Counted from the first letter of the stretch, positions 38,660 through 47,332 are shown. The stretch is 64,000 nucleotides of DNA from Desulfurivibrio sp044068625 (GCF_044068625.1 NZ_JBIPKH010000016.1:1-64000), one strand, 5' to 3'. The notes: generated from the letters alone by a model not told the origin. Numbers and translations are program-made.

Positions 38660-39753
38660 CTTTCCACCAGTTGCCGATAAAGGGTGTCCCGCTGCACCGG
38701 GACCCGGCCCGCCTCCCGGATCAGGCGGATCAGTTCGGTGTCGGCCATGGCCTGCTCGGCCTCGCCGCCGGCCATGCTGGTGATCAGCTCCTCCTTCACC
38801 GTCCCGTCCAGGTCGTCGGCCCCAAAGGCCAGGGCCACCTGGGCCAGTTTGGGGCCGATCATCACCCAGTAAGCCTTGATATGATCGAAATTGTCCAAGA
38901 GCAGCCGAGCCACGGCGATATTTTTCAGATCCTCCACCCCCGAGGTTCGGGAAAGCTGGGAAAGTTGGGTGTTGCGGGGGTGGAAGGCCAGGGGAATAAA
39001 AGTGAGAAAACCACCGGTTTCATCCTGGGTCTGCCGCAACATCAAAAGATGCTCCACCCGCTCCTCGATGGTTTCGATATGGCCGTAAAGCATGGTGGCG
39101 TTGCTGCGCAGCCCCAGGCCATGGGCAACCCGGGCCACCTCCAGCCAGCCCTCACCGGAGAGCTTCTTCTCGCAGGTCAGGGCCCTGATCCGGGGGCTGA
39201 AGACCTCGGCTCCGCCGCCGGGGATCGAATCGAGCCCGGCAGCCATCAGCTCCCGCAGGGTCGCCTCCACCCCCTGGCCGGAGAGCTCGGCCAGATGGGC
39301 AATCTCCACGCAGGTGAAGCCCTGGATATGGATCTCGGGCCGCTCCTCCTTGATCGCCCTGAGCATCTCCAGGTAGTAGGAGTAGGGCAGATCGGGGTGG
39401 ATTCCCCCCACCACATGGACCTCGCTGATCGGCTCGGCCAGACGGGCCCTGATCTTCTGCCGGATCTGGTCTATATCCATTTCATAGGCCAGCTTGGCCC
39501 CTTTCTCCTTGCCGAAGGCGCAAAACTTGCAGAGATTGCTGCAGATATTGGAGTAGTTGAGGTGCTGGTTATAGATAAAATAGGCCCGATCACCATTCTT
39601 GCGCTCCCGGACCAGATTGGCCAGGTATCCCAGCAGGAGCAGATCGGGGGAGCGGTAGAGCCGTACCCCCTCTCCATGGCTCAAACGCTCGCCGGCCCTG
39701 ACCTTGGCGGCGATATCGGCCAACCCGGCCTTTTGCAGTAAAGCATCGATCAT
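38656..39753 (-). CDS. mqnE: Aminofutalosine synthase MqnE
   Basis: A 365-residue radical SAM enzyme that joins 3-enolpyruvylbenzoate and SAM-derived adenosine to give aminofutalosine. Cluster motif YSNICSNLCKFCAFG; VVGGIHPDLPYSYYLEML and IPGGGAEVFSPRIR fit the family. The frame opens at 39894, but MIDALLQKAGLADIA at 39753 matches the usual start. It is the first gene of the seven-gene menaquinone operon. Confidence 0.93.
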   Translation of the reverse strand: MIDALLQKAGLADIAAKVRAGERLSHGEGVRLYRSPDLLLLGYLANLVRERKNGDRAYFIYNQHLNYSNICSNLCKFCAFGKEKGAKLAYEMDIDQIRQKIRARLAEPISEVHVVGGIHPDLPYSYYLEMLRAIKEERPEIHIQGFTCVEIAHLAELSGQGVEATLRELMAAGLDSIPGGGAEVFSPRIRALTCEKKLSGEGWLEVARVAHGLGLRSNATMLYGHIETIEERVEHLLMLRQTQDETGGFLTFIPLAFHPRNTQLSQLSRTSGVEDLKNIAVARLLLDNFDHIKAYWVMIGPKLAQVALAFGADDLDGTVKEELITSMAGGEAEQAMADTELIRLIREAGRVPVQRDTLYRQLVER

Positions 39754-39931
39754 CTCTTGGTTTCCAATCAGCTGACGGTCAAAATAACAAAAAAAGCCGG
39801 GCGAAGCCGCTGTCCGCCTGGCAACCCCCTGCAACAACGCAAAATCCCGCCGAGCGGGCGCCCTACAAGTAGTCGGAAACGGGGAAAATTGCAAGATATT
39901 AGCAGCCCGGTCAAGCGCCGGGCCGTTGGCC

Positions 39932-40147
39932 CTATTCCTGCACCGGAATCCCTCTTTGCCGCAGTTTGCTCAACACCTCGCCGATCTGTTGGCGATTGCA
40001 GTCACTGATCTCGTAAACGTTTTTCATCCCATCGAGAAAGTACAGAATCAGGTGGTCGTGCTGATCGAGCTCGGCGGACCGGATATGGTCACTGTCCAGC
40101 CAGGGTTCCAGTTCGGCCATGAAATCTTGCAGGCTGCAGGTACGCAT
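39932..40147 (-). CDS. Small conserved hypothetical protein
   Basis: A 71-residue soluble protein, acidic, with two Cys (at 4 and in ISDCNRQ). The pattern of an N-terminal helix, two strands (SAELDQHDHLILYFL) and a C-terminal helix suggests a compact alpha/beta domain. Family not recognised. It is upstream of the mqn operon in the same direction. Confidence 0.55.
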   Translation of the reverse strand: MRTCSLQDFMAELEPWLDSDHIRSAELDQHDHLILYFLDGMKNVYEISDCNRQQIGEVLSKLRQRGIPVQE

Positions 40148-40471
40148 GGGTTCCTCCCAGTTGTTTCAGGTCGGCGGTTGGTGAAACGGGCTGATGAAGT
40201 TTACTCCAACCAGGCGGACGCAACAAGGAAACAATGGCTCCGATCCGATTTGCATCTTTGCACGAAATCGATTATAGTTACTGGCAAATCAACGACAAAT
40301 TATCCACCGCACCATAGGCCCCATCGGCGTTCCCTTTCTTTTATGTTCCGCGCAGTTCGCCCCTGCAGCCGGGCTTTCCGGCCGCACGCGTCCGCTTTAA
40401 GCCGTGAAACAACCATGATTTACGCTGATTGCCGATGGGCGCCCAACGGCGCGCAACCAGGAGGCAACAAC
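40148..40471. other. Divergent intergenic region upstream of kamA
   Basis: 324 bp between the small hypothetical gene (minus) and kamA (plus). It contains the kamA promoter listed next and an AGGAGG ribosome site before the kamA ATG. Nothing else was recognised. Confidence 0.6.
40250..40278 (+). promoter_or_regulatory. Candidate sigma-70 promoter of kamA-ablB
   Basis: TTGCAT (40250-40255), 17-base spacer, TATAGT (40273-40278). The leader to the kamA ATG would be about 190 bases, long enough for osmotic or translational control, though no specific structure was identified. Confidence 0.55.
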
Positions 40472-41770
40472 ATGTATTCAGGAAACTCCCCCGCCAAAGC
40501 CATGGCCCATACCCCCGAGCAGTGGGAGGACTGGCGCTGGCATCTGCGTCACTCCATCAAGAGTATCGATACGGTGGAGCGCCTGCTGGGCGTCACCTTT
40601 TCCCCGGAAAAGCGGCGGGAACTGGAGGAGACCACCGCCCGTTTCCCCATGTCCATCACCCCCCATTATTTTTCCCTGATCGACCGCGATAATTTCGCCG
40701 ATGATCCGGTTTTCCGCCAGTCGGTGCCCGACCGGGCCGAACTGCGGATCGGGGCCAGTGAACACAGCGATCCCCTGGCCGAGGACCAGGACAGCCCGGT
40801 GCCCGGCATCACCCATCGCTACCCCGACCGGGTTCTTTTTCATGTCTCCAACCTCTGCGCCATGTATTGCCGTCATTGCACCCGCAAGCGCAAGGTGGGC
40901 GATGTCGACTCGATTCCCAACCGGGAAACCATGCAGCAGGGGATCGACTATATCGCCAGAACCCCGGCCATCCGGGATGTCCTGCTCTCCGGCGGTGACC
41001 CCTTCCTGCTGGGCGACGAGCTGATCGATTGGCTGCTCACCAAGCTGCGGGCCATCGAACATGTGGAGGTGATTCGCATCGGCACCCGAACCCCGGTGGT
41101 GCTGCCCCAGCGGATCACCCCCGAGCTGGTGACCATGCTGCGGAAGCATCACCCCATCTGGATCAACACCCACTTCAACCACCCCCGCGAGATCACCGCC
41201 CGCTCCAAAAAGGCCCTGGCCATGCTGGCCGATGCCGGTATCCCCCTGGGCAATCAGTCGGTGCTGCTGGCCGGGGTCAACGACTGCCCCCGGGTAATCA
41301 AGCGCCTGGTTCACAAGCTGGTGGCCAATCGGGTCAGACCCTACTACCTCTACCAGTGCGATCTCTCCGAAGGGCTGGCCAACTTCCGCACCCCGGTGGG
41401 CAAGGGGATCGAGATCATCGAACACCTGATCGGTCACACCAGCGGTTTCGCCGTACCCACCTACGTGATCGACGCCCCCGGCGGCGGCGGCAAGATCCCG
41501 GTGATGCCCAACTATCTGATCTCCTGGTCCACCAACAAGGTGGTGTTGCGTAACTTTGAAGGGGTGATCACCACCTACAAGGAGCCCGACTCCTACAAAC
41601 CCTTCTTCTGCGACCGCAACTGCGAGGATTGCCATCTTGATCTGCCCCTGGAGAACGCCGACGACCCCGCCAAGACCGTGGGGATCTCCGGCCTGCTGGC
41701 CGATTACGAGGATACCATCACCCTGGTCCCGGAAAACAACGAACGGCTGGAACGGCGTGAGCATGAATAG
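40472..41770 (+). CDS. kamA: Lysine 2,3-aminomutase
   Basis: A 432-residue radical SAM, PLP-dependent enzyme converting L-lysine to beta-lysine. The cluster motif is SNLCAMYCRHCTRKRKVGD, followed by LLSGGDPFLLGDELIDWLL. The C-terminal Cys set (FFCDRNCEDCHLDL) may bind zinc. An AGGAGG site sits 7 bases before the ATG. It overlaps ablB by 8 bases; the pair makes N-epsilon-acetyl-beta-lysine, a compatible solute. Confidence 0.95.
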   Translation: MYSGNSPAKAMAHTPEQWEDWRWHLRHSIKSIDTVERLLGVTFSPEKRRELEETTARFPMSITPHYFSLIDRDNFADDPVFRQSVPDRAELRIGASEHSDPLAEDQDSPVPGITHRYPDRVLFHVSNLCAMYCRHCTRKRKVGDVDSIPNRETMQQGIDYIARTPAIRDVLLSGGDPFLLGDELIDWLLTKLRAIEHVEVIRIGTRTPVVLPQRITPELVTMLRKHHPIWINTHFNHPREITARSKKALAMLADAGIPLGNQSVLLAGVNDCPRVIKRLVHKLVANRVRPYYLYQCDLSEGLANFRTPVGKGIEIIEHLIGHTSGFAVPTYVIDAPGGGGKIPVMPNYLISWSTNKVVLRNFEGVITTYKEPDSYKPFFCDRNCEDCHLDLPLENADDPAKTVGISGLLADYEDTITLVPENNERLERREHE

Positions 41771-42617
41771 CGATCGGACCATCACCATCGGCCGGTCACT
41801 GATCCAGCATGGCAAGAGCAGTGACCGGGTTTATCTGATGAAGGCCGCCGACGAGGATATGCCGGGGTTGCTCAATGAGCTGGAACGGTTGGCCGGCCAG
41901 GAGGATTACGGCAAGATTTTTGCCAAGGCCCCCGCCCGTTGGGGCCGGGAGTTTGCCGCCGCCGGCTACCGGGTGGAAGCGGAGGTGCCCGGCTTTTACC
42001 AGGGCCGGGAAAGCGGGCTGTTTCTGGGAAAATACTTCAAGGAGGAGCGGGCGGAAATGGCCGCCGGCGAAGAGATCGCGGCGGTGCTGAATCTTTGCGC
42101 GCAAAAGGAGACGGCCACCCCGGCCCCGGCCCAATCCCCCGGGGAGGACTACCTGGTCCGCCTTTGCACCCCGGCGGATTGCGAGGCCATGGCCGAACTT
42201 TATCGCCGGGTCTTCCCCTCCTACCCCTTCCCGATCCACGATCCGGAGTTCCTGGGCCGGACCATGGCCGAACAGGTCTGCTACGTCGGGGCCTGGCGCC
42301 AGGGGCGGCCCGCGGCCCTGGCTTCGGCGGAGTTTTCTGCCACCGCGAGCCACGCCGAGATGACCGATTTCGCCACCGCCCCCGAGGATCGCGGCCGGCG
42401 GCTGGCCGCCCGGCTGCTAACCGGCCTGGAAGAGGAGATGGCGGCCCGGGAGATCAAGCTGGCCTACACCATTGCCCGGGCCCTCTCCCCCGGGATGAAT
42501 CTCGCCTTCGCCCGGGCCGGCTATCGCCACGCCGGCACCCTGGTCAACAACACCCAGATCTGCGGACGGATCGAAAGCATGAACGTCTGGCACAAACCCC
42601 TGGCCAGCCAGGGTTGA
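41763..42617 (+). CDS. ablB: Beta-lysine N6-acetyltransferase
   Basis: A 284-residue enzyme with an N-terminal AblB-specific domain (about 1-125) and a GNAT domain (about 135-280; FATAPEDRGRRLAARLLTGL is the acetyl-CoA loop). It acetylates beta-lysine to N-epsilon-acetyl-beta-lysine, an osmolyte known in methanogens and some bacteria. The stop codon lies inside the first of five downstream hairpins. Confidence 0.93.
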   Translation: MNSDRTITIGRSLIQHGKSSDRVYLMKAADEDMPGLLNELERLAGQEDYGKIFAKAPARWGREFAAAGYRVEAEVPGFYQGRESGLFLGKYFKEERAEMAAGEEIAAVLNLCAQKETATPAPAQSPGEDYLVRLCTPADCEAMAELYRRVFPSYPFPIHDPEFLGRTMAEQVCYVGAWRQGRPAALASAEFSATASHAEMTDFATAPEDRGRRLAARLLTGLEEEMAAREIKLAYTIARALSPGMNLAFARAGYRHAGTLVNNTQICGRIESMNVWHKPLASQG

Positions 42618-42760
42618 TGACTTCGCAAGAAGTCATCAACGCGCCCAAGGATGGGCGCGCAAATCAATAGCTTGGTTTTACAAGCTGTTGATTTGTAAGG
42701 AAAACGAAAACCGCGTTTTCGTTTTCCGGGGAGCAAAAAGTCCATGGACGGACTTTTTGC
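42614..42760. repeat. Run of five consecutive hairpins
   Basis: Five inverted repeats stand one after another: 42614-42639 (TTGATGACTT arms, 10 bp), 42640-42659 (CGCGCCC arms), 42661-42694 (AAATCAATAGCTTG arms, one mismatch), 42699-42727 (GGAAAACGAAAAC arms) and 42733-42760 (GCAAAAAGTCC arms, 11 bp). They fill the space between the convergent ablB and cheZ-like genes. A composite REP-like intergenic repeat or multi-hairpin terminator is likely. Confidence 0.75.
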
Positions 42761-42784
42761 GACTTCCTCAAGATTGAAGCCGGC

Positions 42785-44311
42785 TCAAAAGCCAAAATCT
42801 TCCAGCATCTTGTTGACCGTTTCCTGATCCAACGGCCCCTCCATCTCCTCCTCGCCATCCCCGGCCACCGCTCCGAGATAGCGGTCCACATCTCCCTGGG
42901 CCAGCCGTTTGCTCTCATCGGCGGTGATCTCGGCGTTGCGCTCCTTGCTCTTGAGCTGGGAACCAAAGGAAACCACGATGGCCAGCAGTTGCATCTGGAA
43001 GTCGGAAAGCAGCTTGATAATCTTGAGAATCTGCTGGCCGGACAGATCCTGAAAGCTCAAGCTTTCGGTGATCCTGGTCACATCTTCATAGATGCTGTTG
43101 ACCGAAGCGAAGGCCCCTTCAATCTTGTGGAAGAGATCCAGCTGGTCCTCCCGGCTGATCAACCCGCCAGACCGTTGAGGCGGCTCCTCCCGCAGGGTCC
43201 CCACCAGGCCGGCCGCGGCGGCCAGCACCTCCCGCATCTCGGCCATGACCTCCGGATCAGGGGCGGCCGGCCCAGCCACGGCCGGGGCCGGGGCGACGGC
43301 ACTTGCCACCGCCGCCTCCTCCACGGGGGGGACCTCCAGGGGCAGGGAGGAATCGAGAAAGATCTCCTTCTGATTGGCCTCCATCTTAACGAAAAGGTTC
43401 TTGATCTTCTGTTCGGAACAGGAGACGGCCAGCGAGCCCAGTACATCGGTCAGGGGGATGGTGTAGAAATTATCGCTGTCGGGCTCGAGCTGGTCGGCCT
43501 TGGCGCTGATCGCCTCGACAAAGGCGTCGTAGTCGAACAGCTCGCCGGCCTTCTCCCGGGCCGCGCTGATATGCCCCTTGACCGCTTCGTTGGTACACAA
43601 TTCATAGATGGTCTGGAAGATGGTGTCCAGCTCGAAGAGATAGCGTCGCCGCCCGGCCGGCGCCGCTTCCTCCGCGACCTCCTCCTCCGGGGCTGCCGGC
43701 GGGGGAACCGCCAGCTTTTCCAACAGCTCTCCAGCCCGGGTCAACTGGTGCGCAAGTTGATCAAAACGCTGGTCCGGCTGCGGGCCGGAAGGTTGCTCCG
43801 CGTCATCTCCCTCCTCCCCCCCTGCGGACTGATTGAAGGCCTGATGATTCTTCAGCTGGGAGAGCAGGGCCCGGACATCCTCGGTCTGGAGCTGGACCTT
43901 CTCCACATGATCCATGATCTCCATGGCGGCCCGTTCGGTCATCGAAACGATATCGCGCAACTGGTTTTTGGCGTCCTCGATCTTCTCCCCGGCCTCATCC
44001 AGATCCGCCCTTTTCATCTTGCGATCTTCGGCGGGCAGATCCATGATCGTGGCGCTCAAACTCTTGGCCAGCTTGCCGATATCGTTGAAAACGTTGTTGG
44101 AAACCTGCTTATAGAAATCATCCCCCGAGCAGGAAGCAGCCATGGCTCCATCGGTGGCGGGGGGAGGTGAAGGGGGAGGAATCGAAGCTGGGGCCGGGGC
44201 AACCGCCGCTCCCCCCAGGACCGTGATATTGTAAAGCAGGTTATCGGTGGTGATCCTGAAAAAACCGGTACTTACTTCCAAATTTATCTCTGTTTTATTG
44301 CCTGCCATCAT
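42785..44311 (-). CDS. CheZ-like protein phosphatase, extended form
   Basis: A 508-residue protein, more than twice the length of E. coli CheZ (214). Near residue 425 FQDLSGQQILKIIKLLSDFQ matches the CheZ helix that holds the catalytic Asp and Gln, and the last residues, QETVNKMLEDFGF, resemble the CheY-binding tail. The N-terminal half has a similar four-helix segment (FNDIGKLAKSLSATIMD) plus Pro/Ala/Glu linkers. It probably dephosphorylates CheY-P or another response regulator; no chemotaxis genes are nearby. The stop lies 25 bases from the hairpin run. Confidence 0.75.
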   Translation of the reverse strand: MMAGNKTEINLEVSTGFFRITTDNLLYNITVLGGAAVAPAPASIPPPSPPPATDGAMAASCSGDDFYKQVSNNVFNDIGKLAKSLSATIMDLPAEDRKMKRADLDEAGEKIEDAKNQLRDIVSMTERAAMEIMDHVEKVQLQTEDVRALLSQLKNHQAFNQSAGGEEGDDAEQPSGPQPDQRFDQLAHQLTRAGELLEKLAVPPPAAPEEEVAEEAAPAGRRRYLFELDTIFQTIYELCTNEAVKGHISAAREKAGELFDYDAFVEAISAKADQLEPDSDNFYTIPLTDVLGSLAVSCSEQKIKNLFVKMEANQKEIFLDSSLPLEVPPVEEAAVASAVAPAPAVAGPAAPDPEVMAEMREVLAAAAGLVGTLREEPPQRSGGLISREDQLDLFHKIEGAFASVNSIYEDVTRITESLSFQDLSGQQILKIIKLLSDFQMQLLAIVVSFGSQLKSKERNAEITADESKRLAQGDVDRYLGAVAGDGEEEMEGPLDQETVNKMLEDFGF

Positions 44312-44438
44312 CTCCTCCCGCCAATGGTATGCTTAAGCCAAACAGCACCGCCACCCGCCCAATTGCCCACGGCAAGGGGCTTCTCCACATCCATCGGCCC
44401 AATGGCCTGAAAACTCAACAACTTTTTTACAAATAATC

Positions 44439-44577
44439 GCCCTCGGCGACCGGCGGTCTGCCGTCCCGGATTTGCCCGCTGCCGGGCGCAGGGAAGCGCA
44501 GGAGGCTGCGGGCACCTCGCAGGCGGGCAGGATGCCCGCCGAGAATGAGGGACGGTAGACCGCCGGTCGCCGGGGGC
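44439..44577. repeat. Large inverted-repeat element between two minus-strand genes
   Basis: Two 24-bp arms (44444-44467 and 44549-44572) are reverse complements with a single mismatch, and the match continues more loosely outward. The 81-bp interior has its own stems (GGCGGGCA/TGCCCGCC at 44522-44540). It lies between the 3' end of the isochorismatase-family gene and the cheZ-like start codon. It may be a terminator-like structure or a small mobile palindromic element. Confidence 0.7.
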
Positions 44578-44583
44578 GCTTGC

Positions 44584-45147
44584 TTATTTGAGGGAGGGCA
44601 GCAACTGTTTGAAGGCGGGAGTGCCGGCCTTCCCCAGCCAGTCGTAGATAATCATCTCGCTGTTGGCCACCACCGCGCCGATCTCCCGCAAGCGGGCCAG
44701 ACCGGTTTGATAATTCTTTTCAGTCCGCGAAGATACCGCGTCGGCGGGGACCCAGACCCGGAAACCGGCCAGCAAGGCCCCCAGCACCGTCTGATAGATA
44801 CAGATATGGGTCTCCACCCCGCAAACAATCAAGGTGTCGATCCCTTCGCCCAAGCCACGAATATGGTTACGGGCCGCCTCGTTGTTGAAGCAACCGAATT
44901 CCAGCTTGTCGATGGGGGTGATTTCCGCCAACTCCGCCTTGACCTCGGGGACGAAATCCCCGATGCGAGCCACGTACTGGGTGGTGGCGACCACCGGAAT
45001 CCCCAGGACTTTCGCGGCCTTGAGCAGCAGGGCGCTGTTGCGGGCCACCTCCTCCCGACCACAAATTACTTTCATCAAGTTTTCCTGAATATCCACCACC
45101 AACAGGGCGCAGTGGGCCGGATCCAGGTGGTAAAGCTCTCTGCTCAT
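44584..45147 (-). CDS. Isochorismatase-family hydrolase
   Basis: A 187-residue cysteine hydrolase. The catalytic triad positions are visible: Asp in CALLVVDIQENL, Lys in the AEITPIDKLEFG region, and Cys in LIVCGVETHICIYQT. Members act on nicotinamide, isochorismate or other amides; the substrate here is not known. It overlaps the ygiQ stop by 4 bases. Confidence 0.87.
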   Translation of the reverse strand: MSRELYHLDPAHCALLVVDIQENLMKVICGREEVARNSALLLKAAKVLGIPVVATTQYVARIGDFVPEVKAELAEITPIDKLEFGCFNNEAARNHIRGLGEGIDTLIVCGVETHICIYQTVLGALLAGFRVWVPADAVSSRTEKNYQTGLARLREIGAVVANSEMIIYDWLGKAGTPAFKQLLPSLK

Positions 45148-46949
45148 CTTTTTTCCTCCTTTCGTTTACCGCTTTTAGCTTTTTGCTGCCGCCCCCCGGC
45201 GATTTGCTCCAGGACCCGGCGCTGGGCCCGGCGCTCCCCGTCCCGGCGGGCGACATAGAGCGGCCGCCCGCTTTCCGGGTCCAGGCCGCTGACCTGGATC
45301 GCGGTGGCGATGGTGCCGGGGGTGGGGGTAAAATCCTGGAACTGGCGGGGAACCAGCCCCAGGCTCTTCAATTTGGCCGCCATCCGCTCCATATGGCGCA
45401 GGGTACAACCAGGGTGGGCGGAAATCAAATAGGGGTTGAGCAGATCGCCCTTGATCCGACGCCTTGAAGGCAACTGCCGCAGTCGGGCCAGAAACTCCTC
45501 CAGCACCTCGGGTCCCGGCTTGTGCATCAAGCGCAGCACCTCCGGCTCGGTGTGTTCGGGGGCGATCTTCAGAACCCCGGGGGTGTGGCGTTCGACAATC
45601 CGCCGCAACAGGGCCGGGGTGCGCAGCAACAGCTCCATCCGCAACCCCGAGGAGATAAAAAGGTGCTTGACCCCGGGCAGCCCGGCGGCTCGCTCCAGCA
45701 GATCCAGCAACTTTTGCTCGTCGATTTTCAGATGGCGGCAGACCTTGGGGTAGAGGCAATCGTGGCGGGGACAGGGTCCGCCGGGCCGGGCGCAGCCGCA
45801 GCCATAGAGGTTGGCGGTGGGGCCCCCCAGATCGCTGATGGTGCCGCCAAATCCCGGTTGGGCCACCACCTCCTTCACCTCGGCCAATACCGATTCGGGG
45901 CTGCGGCTGACGACCTCCGGCCCCTGGTGGCGGGCGATGGCGCAGAAGGCGCAGTTGCCGCAGCAGCCGCGGACAATGGTCAGGGAATCGCGGACCATCC
46001 GGAAGGCGGGGAGATCGCCGGCCGCCGGATGGGGCCTGCGAGTATAGGGCAAGGCGTAGAGCCGATCCAGTTCGGCCGTGGTCAAAGGCGCGGCGGGGGG
46101 ATGCTGGAGCAGCCAGAGGACCTGCTGGCGCTGAAGCAACGAGGTGGCGCTCCGGCTTCGGGCCGCCTGCTCGATCAGTTTTTCAGCCGCCAGGAAGAGG
46201 CCGTGGTCGTCATCGATGGCCGCCAGGGAGGGCAGTTCCAGGGGGGGCTGGGCCAACTCCCGCTCCGCCAGTTGCCGCTGGGTCAACCGTTCACAGGTCC
46301 CGGCAATACCCGTCAGTTCCCGACCGGCCTCCAACCGGCGGGCGATCTCCACCACCGCCCGCTCCCCCATGCCATAAACCAGCAGATCGGCCTTGGCATC
46401 GGTGAGAACCGAAGCCCGCAACTTGCGCTGCTGGTAGTCGTAATGGACAAAACGGCGCAGGGAGGCTTCCAGACCTCCCAGGATAATGGGCACTCCCGGG
46501 TAAGCCCGCCGGGCCTGCTGGGCATAAATAATGGTGGCCCGGTCCGGCCGCCGCCGCAAGCCACGCTGGCCGGCGCTGCCGAAATAGGGGTTGCCGCCGG
46601 GGGAATAGTCGTCATCGTTACGCACTTTGGCGTTGCCGGTGTAGTTGGCGACGATGGAGTCCAGATTGCCGGCGGAGATCCCGAAGAAAAGCCGGGGCCG
46701 GCCAAAACGGCGAAAATCATCGGGGCCATCGTAACGGGGCTGGGGCAGGATCGCCACCCGATAACCGTGGACCTCCAGCCAGCGCCCGATCAGGGCCAGG
46801 CCAAAGGAGGGGTGGTCGACATAGGCATCGCCGCTGATCAGGACCACATCCACCTCCTCCCAGCCCCGGGCTTGCATCTCGGTGGCGGTAGCCGGCAGCC
46901 AGAATTTTTCCCCGTCCCGTCCTGACTTGCCGGTTTGCATTTTTTTCAT
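45144..46949 (-). CDS. ygiQ: YgiQ-family radical SAM protein
   Basis: About 601 residues. The N-terminal cobalamin-like/UPF0313 region has VVLISGDAYVDHPSFGLALIG and IILGGLEASLRRFVHYD. The cluster motif is RGCCGNCAFCAIARHQG. A second Cys-rich segment (YGCGCARPGGPCPRHDC) follows. The reaction is unknown. The start is placed at 46949; the frame continues to 47000, but that stretch carries the selW promoter of the opposite strand. Confidence 0.9.
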   Translation of the reverse strand: MKKMQTGKSGRDGEKFWLPATATEMQARGWEEVDVVLISGDAYVDHPSFGLALIGRWLEVHGYRVAILPQPRYDGPDDFRRFGRPRLFFGISAGNLDSIVANYTGNAKVRNDDDYSPGGNPYFGSAGQRGLRRRPDRATIIYAQQARRAYPGVPIILGGLEASLRRFVHYDYQQRKLRASVLTDAKADLLVYGMGERAVVEIARRLEAGRELTGIAGTCERLTQRQLAERELAQPPLELPSLAAIDDDHGLFLAAEKLIEQAARSRSATSLLQRQQVLWLLQHPPAAPLTTAELDRLYALPYTRRPHPAAGDLPAFRMVRDSLTIVRGCCGNCAFCAIARHQGPEVVSRSPESVLAEVKEVVAQPGFGGTISDLGGPTANLYGCGCARPGGPCPRHDCLYPKVCRHLKIDEQKLLDLLERAAGLPGVKHLFISSGLRMELLLRTPALLRRIVERHTPGVLKIAPEHTEPEVLRLMHKPGPEVLEEFLARLRQLPSRRRIKGDLLNPYLISAHPGCTLRHMERMAAKLKSLGLVPRQFQDFTPTPGTIATAIQVSGLDPESGRPLYVARRDGERRAQRRVLEQIAGGRQQKAKSGKRKEEKR

Positions 46950-46975
46950 TTTTTCGCTATCGCTTTTCGGTAGAA

Positions 46976-46981
46976 TATAAT
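46976..46981 (+). promoter_or_regulatory. -10 element of the SelW-like gene
   Basis: A perfect TATAAT lies 36 bases before the start codon; the matching -35 (TTCGCT at 46953-46958, 17-base spacing) is poor. The ribosome site AAAGGAG is at 47005-47011. Confidence 0.5.
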
Positions 46982-47017
46982 CGACTCCCAATCCCCCCAA
47001 ACAGAAAGGAGATAAAG

Positions 47018-47239
47018 ATGAAAATTGAAATCACCTATTGCACCCGCTGAAACTACCTGCCCCGCGCCTCCGGTCTGGAGGCTCAACTGCGCAAGAGGTT
47101 CCCCGACGCCGAAATCACCCTGACCGCTGGCAGCAACGGAATCTACGATATCACAGTCGACGGCCGGGAGATATTTTCCAAACACAAGAGCGGCCGTTTC
47201 CCCGACAACGATGAAATCGTCAGGCTGCTGGCCGGTTGA
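47018..47239 (+). CDS. SelW/SelT/SelH (Rdx)-family selenoprotein, in-frame TGA
   Basis: Read with TGA as selenocysteine this gives 73 residues: MKIEITYCTRU, then NYLPRASGLEAQLRKRFPDA, ending IVRLLAG. The TGA is codon 11 (47048-47050), exactly the CxxU site of the Rdx thioredoxin-like family, and the downstream NYLPRA and FSKHKSGRFP are family hallmarks. A hairpin (GCCTCC, loop GGTCT, GGAGGC) at 47066-47082 starts 15 nt after the TGA. Its loop is identical to that of the E. coli fdhF SECIS. The ribosome site AAAGGAG is well placed. The protein is presumably a cytoplasmic redox protein. Confidence 0.92.
47066..47082 (+). promoter_or_regulatory. SECIS-like hairpin of the SelW gene
   Basis: Six G-C-rich base pairs (GCCTCC/GGAGGC) enclose GGTCT. 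The loop starts 22 nt after the TGA, within the range used by bacterial SelB. Confidence 0.85.
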
Positions 47240-47311
47240 CCCGACCCCGAGCTTGGGGCGCGCCCCCATCACCGGGGCACGGTAACGGGGCGCGCGTTGG
47301 CGAGGGGAGTT

Positions 47312-47332
47312 GGCGGCAATCGCCTTATTTTT
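47312..47332 (+). terminator. Weak terminator candidate after the SelW gene
   Basis: GGCGGCAATCGCC folds into a short 4-bp stem and is followed by TTATTTTT. The short stem makes this tentative. Confidence 0.35.

Noticed and set aside
42614..42760. CRISPR array
   Set aside because: The five inverted repeats differ from each other and there is no repeated unit with spacers.
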